From: JAHIGH01 sp964564035
GTDB lineage: Bacteria > Patescibacteriota > Microgenomatia > Levybacterales > UBA12049
Direction: 5' to 3'
DNA: 20,610 bases
NCBI GenBank assembly: GCA_964564035.1
Contig: CAZLZN010000025.1
Span: 1-20,610, forward strand
In this document: in pieces, positions 7,736-14,868 of the stretch
Layout of the letters: each line of letters starts with the position of its first letter
Numbering within the stretch: the first letter of the stretch is position 1
Program-made: the position numbers and the translations under genes
Notes under the pieces: generated by a model
Told to the model about the DNA's origin: nothing
Database searches by the model: none
What the model saw: the letters and a program-made list of their open reading frames with translations, nothing else

Positions 7736-9025
7736 ATGACTGAAGGTAAAATTGTTGTCGGTGTGGATGTAGGTACATACAAAATTGTAACCGTTATCGC
7801 GAAAGTAATTGACAGCACCATAAATGTCCTGGGCGTCTCGGAAATTAAATCCCAGGGAATTCGCAAAAGCCAGGTAGTCGATATTGAAGAAGCAGTGTCT
7901 GCGATCAACTCATCTATAGAAGCCGCGGAAAGAATGGCAGGCTACAATGTATCCAAAGTCTTTGCCTCAATCGGCGGAAATCAGATAGAGAGCCAGAACT
8001 CACGCGGTGTCGTAGCGGCCTCCGCTCCCCAGGGAGAAATAACTCAGGGCGATTTAGACCGCGTAATTGATGCTGCAAAAGCAATTTCACTCCCGTCCAT
8101 CCGCTCAATAATCCATGTTCTTCCGCGCAATTACATTGTCGACGGACAGGAAGGCATCAAAGATCCTGTCGGTATGTCGGGAGTCAGACTCGAAGTTGAT
8201 ACGCATATCGTTACCGCCAATAGTGTAGCCGTCCGCAATCTCGAAAAAGCATATACCGAAGTCGGAGTGGATGTAGAAAACTTTGTCTTTAGTGGTTTCG
8301 CAAGCTCACTGTCGGTCCTCAGTGATACTGAAAAAGAACTCGGTGTGGTATTGGTCGATATTGGCGCAGGCACGACGGATATTTCGATCTACACCGAAGG
8401 CTCAATCTCTTATTCCTCGGTCTTAGCAATCGGCGCGCGTCATGTTACCAACGATCTGGCGATAGGGCTTAGAATTTCTCTTGAGAGCGCCGAAAAAATT
8501 AAATTATTTCTCTCACAAAATCAAAATAGAAAAATCACTAAAAACGTTGAGAGCGAGAAAGAAGCTAAACCGTCTGACGAACTTGATCTCTCATCATTGA
8601 ATCTGATGGAGGAGGTAACCAAGGTCTCCCAAAAAACGCTGGTTGACGGTATTATACGTCCGCGTCTTAATGAAATATTTACTATGATCGGCATGGAAAT
8701 CAAAAAAAGCGGATTCGGCGGACAAACTCCGGCCGGCATCGTGATAACAGGGGGAGGCGCACTGACTGTCGGCATCAAAGAATCCGCCAGGCGCACTCTC
8801 GCAATGCCTGTAAGAATCGGTATCCCCCAAAATATCAAAGGCATAATCGATGAAGCTCAGCACCCGGCCTTTTCTACAGTAATCGGCCTGATATCGTATG
8901 GCGGTATGAAATCACCGGAGGCGGGCAGTATGCCGCTTGGAATCAATATCGCGCGCGGGTCTGTATCCGGCATCAACAAGATATTCAAGAAAGCAATAGA
9001 CCTCATCAAATCCTTCATCCCCTAG
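7736..9025 (+). CDS. ftsA: Cell division protein FtsA
   Basis: FtsA is an actin-like ATPase that tethers FtsZ filaments to the membrane and recruits later division proteins. The 429-residue protein has phosphate-1 GVDVGTYKI (9-17), an SHS2-like 1C domain (about 85-165), phosphate-2 VDIGAGTTDISI (207-218), the adenosine motif TGGGALTVGI (338-347) and a C-terminal amphipathic helix (IFKKAIDLIKSF, 416-427) for membrane binding. A low-complexity acidic/lysine stretch (about 262-290) is inserted in the 2B region. It begins 5 bases after the ftsQ-like stop, without a Shine-Dalgarno site. FtsZ is not the next gene, which is unusual: three accessory genes intervene. Confidence 0.93.
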   Translation: MTEGKIVVGVDVGTYKIVTVIAKVIDSTINVLGVSEIKSQGIRKSQVVDIEEAVSAINSSIEAAERMAGYNVSKVFASIGGNQIESQNSRGVVAASAPQGEITQGDLDRVIDAAKAISLPSIRSIIHVLPRNYIVDGQEGIKDPVGMSGVRLEVDTHIVTANSVAVRNLEKAYTEVGVDVENFVFSGFASSLSVLSDTEKELGVVLVDIGAGTTDISIYTEGSISYSSVLAIGARHVTNDLAIGLRISLESAEKIKLFLSQNQNRKITKNVESEKEAKPSDELDLSSLNLMEEVTKVSQKTLVDGIIRPRLNEIFTMIGMEIKKSGFGGQTPAGIVITGGGALTVGIKESARRTLAMPVRIGIPQNIKGIIDEAQHPAFSTVIGLISYGGMKSPEAGSMPLGINIARGSVSGINKIFKKAIDLIKSFIP

Positions 9026-9035
9026 TTTCATTAGA

Positions 9036-9055
9036 TTGTCGTCTTTTTCCGACAA
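9036..9055 (+). terminator. Possible weak terminator after ftsA
   Basis: TTGTCG (9036-9041) and CGACAA (9050-9055) form a 6-bp hairpin with an 8-base loop, 10 bases after the ftsA stop. Only a short T run follows (ATTTT), so termination would be inefficient at best. Confidence 0.3.
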
Positions 9056-9085
9056 CATTTTAAGGTATATAGTTAAATTATAGGC

Positions 9086-9113
9086 TTGATTTTTTACAAA
9101 AATCAGCTATAAT
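9086..9113 (+). promoter_or_regulatory. Promoter of the hydrolase-repeat gene
   Basis: TTGATT (9086-9091), a 16-base spacer and TATAAT (9108-9113) lie 48 bases before the ATG at 9162. This gene therefore would have a real 5' leader, unlike most others here, but no Shine-Dalgarno sequence is visible in it. Confidence 0.5.
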
Positions 9114-9161
9114 TGCTTAGTTTATCCTGCCTATTCATCGTTATTCTGTCCCAATAAATTT

Positions 9162-11129
9162 ATGAACGAATCATACGAAATAATTCGAGATTCATCCGGG
9201 AAAAAAGTGTTTTATAAAAACAAGCAAAAGAAAAACACTCACCTCGCGGTTTTCGTGCATGGCTTTACAGGAAACTACCTCTCAACCTGGGGTAAACTCC
9301 CCGATCTTCTCCTAAATGACCCCCGCCTGCTTCATTATGATTTTTTATTTTGGGGTTACTCAAGCAGTCTGTTTTTCCCTAAAGAAAATTTCTTTATCGA
9401 TAACATCAAACAATTTTTTACTCAAATTCTAAGCCGTCACAAAACAAACCAGCGCGTCGAGATCACAGCCCAAGGTCTACAAACAGAATTAAAATATTTA
9501 AGTGAATACAAAAATATTACGCTTATCGGGCACAGTCTGGGCGGACTAATAATAAGATCTTATATTATCCAAAACCTGAAAGAAAACACAAAAGAAAGTA
9601 CAGATAGAATTAATCGTATAAACAATATCATACTTTTTGGCACCCCAAACGAAGGCCTGGATATAGCCAATAACAAATTTCTGGGAGGCTTTAATAATCA
9701 AATTGCAGATATTGGATCTTATAATGAATTTATCAATTCGTTGAGAGAAGAATGGGTCGAGCGTGTTTTCAAAAACGACAACATAACATTCAAAACACTT
9801 ATGGTTGCCGGTGAAGATGATAACTTCGTGCCCTTCGAACAGGTCACAAAATACTTCCGTGATTCACGCGAACTCACCAATGGCAATCATTCAACCATAG
9901 CCCAACCCCAATCAATCCACGATACATCATACAAAATCATCGCGAATAATTTATTACAAATTGGTCAAAAAAATTATTTCGAAATTCATGACAACGCTAC
10001 CATCGGCTACATAAGCAATGAGCAATTATTAGAAATTTTAAATAAAATTAAAAAACTAATAGCTGATCGCGGTCTTGATGACGCTTCATGGACAGAAACT
10101 TTGCCATCAAAATACTTCTTAATCAAATTAGCAAGAAAATTAAAACTTACTAAAAACAATGACTACCTTAATCTACTAGATTCTTTTCTAAAAAATTATT
10201 ATATGAAAGTAGATAATCAATTAATTCTATCCGACAAGTATCAGCTAGATACAAATATCGAATTAGCTGAAATCCAGAATAGTATGATTGAAGAAGATGT
10301 GCATGATGATTATTATTCTCGATTCAACAAAAGTAATGCGGCTAATATCGATATTAATCTTCTACATAACAATTATCACTATGGCCTCATGACGCAGATA
10401 GCATATTCGGAAGAATTCTCCAATAGTCTTACTCTAAAATTGATTCGAGATTTAGCGATTAAAAACTTAATATATGGCATAGATAAAAAACCGACAAATG
10501 ATCATGGAGGATGGTATCCTCAAAGACTACCATGGTTGACTGCAAGAATTTTAATTGGCTTAAGACAATCTGGGTATGAGACAAGAAATGACAAGTTATA
10601 TATTGAACAAGTTGTAGAAGAGGCAATTGAATATCTACTAAGGTCAGTAATTGAGGATAAATATTGGAGAAGTGGAATTAGTGATTGGGTCTCAGACTGG
10701 GAATCCACCGCCCTATGCCTTGAAGCTTTGGATAGTTGGGGAAAAATTACGCAGTTCAGGCCAAAAATCCATAAAATCATTGATTTTATTTTAAAGAATG
10801 AAAATAATTGGTTTGAGGAACCCAATTTTGATTCACACAAAAATACTAACAAAACACTCGCTTCAGTGACTCTAATTTGTAATTTGATAATAATAGCAAA
10901 TAAACATTTCCAGAACTCCCTTGCTATTGACTACAATAAATATTTATCATATCTAGACAAAGTCCTGAAGTTAATATTAGCCTCTTCAAATATCCCTGTC
11001 CATCAATATAGCACAGTACACCAGATAATCTATTATGTAAGTTGGTTAATCGCACAAATTAACAATAACTTAATTCTCAATTCAATACACTTACAACCTC
11101 ATGGCTCTTCTAAACACATCAGGGAATAA
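9162..11129 (+). CDS. Alpha/beta-hydrolase (DUF676/lipase-like) fused to a helical alpha/alpha-toroid-like domain
   Basis: The 655-residue protein has two regions. Residues 25-265 form an alpha/beta-hydrolase: oxyanion segment FVHGFTG (31-37), nucleophile elbow GHSLGG with S125, acid D219 or D220 in GEDDNFVP, and H243. The FLFWGYSSS (61-69) and LFGTPNEG (158-165) stretches are typical of PGAP1/DUF676-like lipases and esterases. No signal peptide is present, so it should act in the cytoplasm. Residues about 400-640 are helical with tryptophan-rich repeats (GGWYPQRLPWLTA near 449-461, SGISDWVSDWESTALCLEAL at 504-523), resembling the alpha/alpha toroids of prenyltransferases and terpene cyclases. 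The C-terminal half is visibly more AT-rich. The domain pairing suggests a sensor-effector protein. The substrate is unknown. Confidence 0.7.
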   Translation: MNESYEIIRDSSGKKVFYKNKQKKNTHLAVFVHGFTGNYLSTWGKLPDLLLNDPRLLHYDFLFWGYSSSLFFPKENFFIDNIKQFFTQILSRHKTNQRVEITAQGLQTELKYLSEYKNITLIGHSLGGLIIRSYIIQNLKENTKESTDRINRINNIILFGTPNEGLDIANNKFLGGFNNQIADIGSYNEFINSLREEWVERVFKNDNITFKTLMVAGEDDNFVPFEQVTKYFRDSRELTNGNHSTIAQPQSIHDTSYKIIANNLLQIGQKNYFEIHDNATIGYISNEQLLEILNKIKKLIADRGLDDASWTETLPSKYFLIKLARKLKLTKNNDYLNLLDSFLKNYYMKVDNQLILSDKYQLDTNIELAEIQNSMIEEDVHDDYYSRFNKSNAANIDINLLHNNYHYGLMTQIAYSEEFSNSLTLKLIRDLAIKNLIYGIDKKPTNDHGGWYPQRLPWLTARILIGLRQSGYETRNDKLYIEQVVEEAIEYLLRSVIEDKYWRSGISDWVSDWESTALCLEALDSWGKITQFRPKIHKIIDFILKNENNWFEEPNFDSHKNTNKTLASVTLICNLIIIANKHFQNSLAIDYNKYLSYLDKVLKLILASSNIPVHQYSTVHQIIYYVSWLIAQINNNLILNSIHLQPHGSSKHIRE

Positions 11130-11172
11130 CTTCTTACACTTTTCCTAAACTTACCTATTGCATTTTTTTCAC

Positions 11173-11208
11173 TTGATATATATCATTGTGCTGTAAACTC
11201 ATTATAAT
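11173..11208 (+). promoter_or_regulatory. Upstream element of the GNAT gene with a 12-bp palindrome
   Basis: TTGATATATATCA (11173-11185) contains a perfect 12-bp palindrome (11174-11185). TATAAT at 11203-11208 ends one base before the ATG and is too close to serve it. TAAACT (11194-11199), 15 bases after TTGATA and 10 before the ATG, is a poorer -10 but fits the window's spacing. The in-frame TTG at 11186 borders the palindrome and is not taken as the start. A near-identical TTGA element forms the -35 region of the next gene. Confidence 0.4.
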
Positions 11209-11209
11209 T

Positions 11210-12031
11210 ATGCCAGCAGCGTTAAATCAGCTAATTGCACAAAAAGCCGACAAAAATAAACGACAATTCAAATATCTTATTTCCAAATGGACAAGGGTAG
11301 ATCACCCTGATCTATATAAGTTGGAGCAAAAAGCATGGGCACCATGGATGCAAAAACCTCAAAAAAATTTTGATATTATTGCAAAAATTTTTCCGGACGG
11401 TCAAAGAAAAATCACTGATCTTAATGGAGAAGTTATTGCTATGATTTCCACGAATAGAATTAACTGGAATGGAAGCATAGCAGAGCTTCCTACATGGGAT
11501 TCAGTTGCCGGGGGCTCAATTGAAAAAAGTAATTTTTCAAATACTTACATAAAAAATGGGAATACGCTCGATATTATGTCAATTACAGTGGATCCATCAA
11601 TGCATGGTAAAGGATTAGCAACCATATTATTCATGGAGGTAATTTATATTGCTAAAAACCTTGGCGTTAACCATTTGATTTGCTCATTCCGGCCTAATTT
11701 GTTCGGAGAATATAAATACAATAACGGATACAAGCTGGTTAGCATCGATGAGTATTGTAAACAAACAACAGTAAACGGATTACCGGGTGATCCGTGGCTT
11801 AGAATAGCCTCAAGATATGGAATGATACCGCTGAAGATTGAAAATTCCGCCATCAAAGTTGAAGTACCGCTTTCAAAATTCTATGAATACCAAAAAACTC
11901 ATAAACCCGAAGCGTGGTTTAGAAAACCGGATGGCCAATGGGAATGCGGAGAAGCAGGCTGTTGGACTATTAAAAACAATATGGCTACATATGTCGAACC
12001 CAATCTGTGGGGGGAGATTCCCCTTAAATAA
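11210..12031 (+). CDS. GNAT-family N-acetyltransferase
   Basis: The 273-residue protein has an acetyl-CoA-binding GNAT core at about residues 25-200. Motif A is I-T-V-D-P-S-M-H-G-K-G-L-A-T (125-138), with the H-G-K-G-L-A pyrophosphate loop, preceded by a beta-bulge strand (D-I-M-S). L-G-V-N-H-L-I-C-S-F-R-P (151-162) fits the following strand. The C-terminal 70 residues hold a region rich in Trp, Gly and Cys (WFRKPDGQWECGEAGCW, 236-252) that I do not recognise. The substrate, small molecule or protein, cannot be assigned. It lies between ftsA and ftsZ with its own upstream element, 80 bases after the hydrolase gene. Confidence 0.75.
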   Translation: MPAALNQLIAQKADKNKRQFKYLISKWTRVDHPDLYKLEQKAWAPWMQKPQKNFDIIAKIFPDGQRKITDLNGEVIAMISTNRINWNGSIAELPTWDSVAGGSIEKSNFSNTYIKNGNTLDIMSITVDPSMHGKGLATILFMEVIYIAKNLGVNHLICSFRPNLFGEYKYNNGYKLVSIDEYCKQTTVNGLPGDPWLRIASRYGMIPLKIENSAIKVEVPLSKFYEYQKTHKPEAWFRKPDGQWECGEAGCWTIKNNMATYVEPNLWGEIPLK

Positions 12032-12087
12032 CGTGTAAATCATCTTCTTACCCTTATTAATAACAAATCATTACCAACCCAAGTAGT

Positions 12088-12116
12088 TTGAATATATATC
12101 ACACTGGTAATATAAT
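12088..12116 (+). promoter_or_regulatory. Promoter of the hypothetical gene before ftsZ
   Basis: TTGAAT (12088-12093), a 17-base spacer and consensus TATAAT (12111-12116) lie 22 bases before the ATG at 12139. The TTG that could be read as an in-frame start is the -35 box itself. Confidence 0.6.
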
Positions 12117-12138
12117 AGAATCACCAAAATATTATTAT

Positions 12139-12576
12139 ATGAAAGAATATGAAAACGGCAATATCTTGCAGCCTATCGAATTCAAACAACGACTTGTCCC
12201 CAATTTTGATAACTTTGTTATAAGCATAAAACTCAATGCACCAAATACAGTCAGGATAAGACGCTTCAATATTTCCAAAACAGAGAAATTATCCGAAAAT
12301 AGAGAACCAATTACATCAAATATGAGCGGCATTGAATATGCATATGCTTGTCAAAACGGTCTAATCCTAATATATAGAGACTGCAGTAAATCCGAATTAT
12401 TTTCAGGACAACAACATCTAGATACTCACGAATTTCGTACCGGCCAAAACGGCATTGACAAAGCTAAAATTGCGAAAATCAGAGCCGCCGGACTTAGCGC
12501 GGGAAAATGGATAAATATTTACACATCTTTCAAACAAAGCGAAGATCATGCCGCAAGAAAACAAGTCTCTGCATAA
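12139..12576 (+). CDS. Hypothetical protein, 145 aa
   Basis: I do not recognise this protein. It is soluble, of mixed charge, without membrane segments or metal-binding cysteine pairs. The N-terminal half alternates hydrophobic and polar residues like a beta-rich domain (F-V-I-S-I-K-L, T-V-R-I-R-R-F), and the C-terminal third is helical and basic (K-A-K-I-A-K-I-R-A-A-G). The ATG at 12139 is chosen because a strong promoter lies across the upstream in-frame region. The stop is 11 bases before the ftsZ -35 box. It is the last gene of the insert that separates ftsA from ftsZ. Confidence 0.55.
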   Translation: MKEYENGNILQPIEFKQRLVPNFDNFVISIKLNAPNTVRIRRFNISKTEKLSENREPITSNMSGIEYAYACQNGLILIYRDCSKSELFSGQQHLDTHEFRTGQNGIDKAKIAKIRAAGLSAGKWINIYTSFKQSEDHAARKQVSA

Positions 12577-12587
12577 AAAATAAATTC

Positions 12588-12616
12588 TTGCAAACTATAC
12601 ACTTATTTGCTACTAT
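12588..12616 (+). promoter_or_regulatory. Promoter of ftsZ
   Basis: TTGCAA (12588-12593), a 17-base spacer and TACTAT (12611-12616) lie 12 bases before the ftsZ ATG, giving a predicted leader of about five bases. FtsZ therefore can be made independently of the mraY-ftsA operon. Confidence 0.6.
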
Positions 12617-12628
12617 GTAGCGAATACT

Positions 12629-13774
12629 ATGTTAATCAGGCCTCAGTCCACAAATTTCGCCAAGATCAGAGTCTGCGGTATTGGCGGCGGTGGAACCAAC
12701 GCTATCAACTCGATGATCTCACACGGCGCTATACATGGCGTTGATTTTGTCGCAATCAATACAGACGCGCAGGCACTTCTCCTCAACAAAGCCGACACCA
12801 AACTCCAAATCGGCGAGAATTTTACCAAAGGACTCGGCAGCGGCGGCGATCCGGACGTAGGCAGACAAGCAGCCGAGGAATCAAGAGAAAAAATCAAACA
12901 CATGCTCGAAGGATCAGACATGGTATTTTTGACAGCCGGTATGGGCGGAGGCACAGGCACAGGCGCTACACCGATCATCGCTGAAGTATCCAGAGAAGTA
13001 GGCGCATTGACGGTCGCTGTTGTCACCAAGCCGTTCGTTTTTGAAGGAACACGCCGCTCGGTCTCAGCCGAAGAAGGAATCGAAAATCTCAAAGACAAAG
13101 TCGACACACTGATCGTAATACCAAACCAAAGAATCCTTGATGTAATCGATCGCAAGCTGTCGCTACTGGACGCATTCAAAGTAGCTGATTCCGTACTCAA
13201 CCAAGGCGTGCAGGGAATTTCCGAAATCATCACCATGCCGGGCTTAGTAAACGTAGACTTCGCGGATGTCAGGACTATCATGTCCAATGCTGGTTCGGCG
13301 CTTATGGGTATAGGTATGGGCAACGGCGAAAACAGAGCGCAAGTAGCGGCTCGCGCGGCAATCGCCTCGCCCCTTCTCGAAATCACCATGGAAGGCGCCC
13401 GCGGAGTTCTGTTCAATATCGTCGGAGGCCCCGATCTAACAATGAATGAAGTAAATGAAGCGTCACAAATCATCTCATCAGCGGCAGACCCCGATGCCAA
13501 CATCATTTTCGGCGCGACAATCAATGAAGCCATGCACGACCAGATCAGGATCACGGTTGTCGCGACAGGATTTGACCAGACCAAACAGCGCCTTCAGCAG
13601 TTTGTCATAAATCAGCCGGTTGCCAAACAGCCCGAAAAAACAAACCAGCCGATTAATCCGTCACAAACGATCTCAAACAATTCACCAATTCAAAACAATC
13701 CTGAGCCGGCTAAAAAAGAAGAAAATCCCGAAGACGACTGGGACATTCCCGCATTTTTACGGCAAAGGAATTAA
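12629..13774 (+). CDS. ftsZ: Cell division protein FtsZ
   Basis: FtsZ is the tubulin-like GTPase that forms the division ring. The 381-residue protein shows the complete core: V-C-G-I-G-G-G-G-T-N-A-I-N (15-27), the tubulin signature GGGTGTG (106-112), the T6 region around residues 165-185, and the T7 synergy loop N-V-D-F-A-D-V (208-214) with the catalytic aspartates D210 and D213. A Gln/Asn/Pro-rich linker spans about 328-366 and ends in the conserved tail D-D-W-D-I-P-A-F-L-R (369-378), which binds FtsA and other partners. It has its own promoter and is separated from ftsA by 3.6 kb. Nothing in the sequence looks impaired. Confidence 0.96.
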   Translation: MLIRPQSTNFAKIRVCGIGGGGTNAINSMISHGAIHGVDFVAINTDAQALLLNKADTKLQIGENFTKGLGSGGDPDVGRQAAEESREKIKHMLEGSDMVFLTAGMGGGTGTGATPIIAEVSREVGALTVAVVTKPFVFEGTRRSVSAEEGIENLKDKVDTLIVIPNQRILDVIDRKLSLLDAFKVADSVLNQGVQGISEIITMPGLVNVDFADVRTIMSNAGSALMGIGMGNGENRAQVAARAAIASPLLEITMEGARGVLFNIVGGPDLTMNEVNEASQIISSAADPDANIIFGATINEAMHDQIRITVVATGFDQTKQRLQQFVINQPVAKQPEKTNQPINPSQTISNNSPIQNNPEPAKKEENPEDDWDIPAFLRQRN

Positions 13775-13798
13775 CAATTAAAAAATTTTACCTCGAAT

Positions 13799-14368
13799 AT
13801 GAAAATAACATGGAACAGATGGAATCAACTTTCTGATATAAAACCTACAGAATATATTTGCGGTTACTGTGGCAATCAAGTAGGAACACATAAAGGATAC
13901 TTACATAATGATGGAACTGCAAACATTTATATTTGCTCAACTTGCGGTTTACCTACATTTTTTTATGGTAGATTACAATTTCCTGGTCCGATAATCGGAA
14001 GAAATATTTTACACTTACCTCAAAATGTTGAATCTTTATATAAGGAAATGAGGGATGATATAAAAAACTCTTCATATACATCAGCAATATTAATTGGGAG
14101 AAAATTAATAATGCATTTAGCTGTAGACATTGCAGGTGCGGCGGAAGGAGAAACTTTTATTAAATATATTGAACATTTAAAAAATTCAGGATATATCCCT
14201 CCTAATGGCAGTAAAGCTCTAGATTATATTCGAAAACTTGGTAATGAAAAAAATCATGAAATTAAAATTGGAACAAAAGATGAATCAGAAAAAATAATTA
14301 AGTTTGTTGAAATGCTGCTTATATTTATGTATGAAATCCCCAATGAGTATCCTCAAGAATCAAGTTGA
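13799..14368 (+). CDS. Zinc-ribbon protein with DUF4145-like domain
   Basis: The 189-residue protein begins with a zinc ribbon, CGYC (21-24) and CSTC (46-49). After a linker comes an all-helical domain (about 75-185) resembling DUF4145: an acidic E-S-L-Y-K-E-M-R-D-D helix, I-L-I-G-R-K-L-I near 98-105, and R-K-L-G-N-E-K-N-H at about 146-154, matching the family's R-x-x-G-N-E-x-x-H. DUF4145 domains often occur with restriction and other defence genes, but none is adjacent here. The start lies 24 bases after the ftsZ stop with no promoter or Shine-Dalgarno site seen, so it may be cotranscribed with ftsZ. Its base composition is more AT-rich than ftsZ, suggesting later arrival. Confidence 0.65.
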   Translation: MKITWNRWNQLSDIKPTEYICGYCGNQVGTHKGYLHNDGTANIYICSTCGLPTFFYGRLQFPGPIIGRNILHLPQNVESLYKEMRDDIKNSSYTSAILIGRKLIMHLAVDIAGAAEGETFIKYIEHLKNSGYIPPNGSKALDYIRKLGNEKNHEIKIGTKDESEKIIKFVEMLLIFMYEIPNEYPQESS

Positions 14369-14671
14369 CACAATCATTATAGCGTACCATTAGATAATAG
14401 ATTTTTTCCAACTAATTGTGAATAATACCAACAATTCATTCGAGCTGTATTTACACAGTCTATTTAAATAATAATTTCAAATTTCATGCATAATACTATA
14501 AACGATATTACTATTCTGAAAAAGGCATAGCCGCAAGGAAAAAGTATCAACAATAGGACAAAGGAAAGACCGCCCGGAAAAGATATTTCGAAAAAAGGTA
14601 ATTAAAACTGAAAAACAAGAAGATAGAAAAATAATATTAAAATATATATTTTAGAATAATAAATCAAATAA

Positions 14672-14776
14672 TTAAATTTTACTGAGAGTAGATTCAAGTT
14701 TTCCTTCAATTTCTTTTGTTCTATCCTGACTGTCTCCGAAGATTAAATATCCAAATTTACCCCGGCCAAATTTAGA
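14672..14776 (-). pseudogene. Possible orphan C-terminal gene fragment
   Basis: The minus strand is open for 34 codons ending in TAA, preceded by an in-frame stop. The peptide (K-F-G-R-G-K-F-G-Y-L-I-F-G-D-S, then a charged helix ending S-T-L-S-K-I) reads like the end of a folded enzyme rather than random AT-rich translation. There is no start codon and the DNA upstream is non-coding. It vaguely recalls the C-terminal strand-helix of ATP-grasp enzymes, but that is a guess. It may be the remnant of a deleted gene. Confidence 0.3.
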
Positions 14777-14827
14777 TTATTTATATAACTATAACTCATA
14801 TATTATATTCTTTTGTCGGGGTAATTT
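14753..14827. repeat. Imperfect inverted repeat before the PEP mutase promoter
   Basis: TTACCCCG (14757-14764) pairs perfectly with CGGGGTAA (14817-14824). Pairing extends on both sides with single-base bulges, to about 16 pairs, around a 41-base very AT-rich loop. It ends two bases before the -35 box of the downstream promoter. Confidence 0.5.
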
Positions 14828-14828
14828 A

Positions 14829-14857
14829 TTGCTCAATTAAAGCATTTTTGATAAAAT
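14829..14857 (+). promoter_or_regulatory. Promoter of the PEP mutase-kinase operon
   Basis: TTGCTC (14829-14834), a 17-base spacer and TAAAAT (14852-14857) are reinforced by an extended -10 TG (14849-14850). The ATG at 14869 follows after 11 bases. The in-frame TTG at 14848 belongs to this extended -10 and is not taken as the start. Confidence 0.55.
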
Positions 14858-14868
14858 TAGCAGTCATA

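Larger units (their letters stand above)
14369..14868. other. 500-base gene-poor AT-rich region
   Basis: No complete gene is visible. The stretch holds a purine-rich, GC-richer patch (about 14516-14600) that is open for some 44 codons on + without any usual start codon, a minus-strand gene-end fragment (14672-14776), an imperfect long hairpin (14753-14827) and the promoter of the PEP mutase gene. It marks a sharp boundary between the ftsZ unit and the metabolic group, and looks like decayed or rearranged DNA. Confidence 0.5.

Noticed and set aside
12088..12138. TTG start for the hypothetical gene before ftsZ
   Set aside because: The TTG is the first half of a TTGAAT-17-TATAAT promoter, so it would not be in the message.
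12643..13584. A 313-codon open frame on the minus strand opposite ftsZ
   Set aside because: It lies wholly within ftsZ, whose protein is unmistakable. The antisense translation is Ser/Pro/Thr-rich and low in structure, as expected of a codon-bias shadow.
14369..14420. CACAAT/ATTGTG inverted repeat after the DUF4145-like gene as a terminator
   Set aside because: The arms are six bases, AT-rich and about 40 bases apart, and no T run follows the second arm.
14848..14868. TTG start for PEP mutase
   Set aside because: It forms part of an extended -10 element. The ATG at 14869 fits the promoter spacing and the family's N-terminus.
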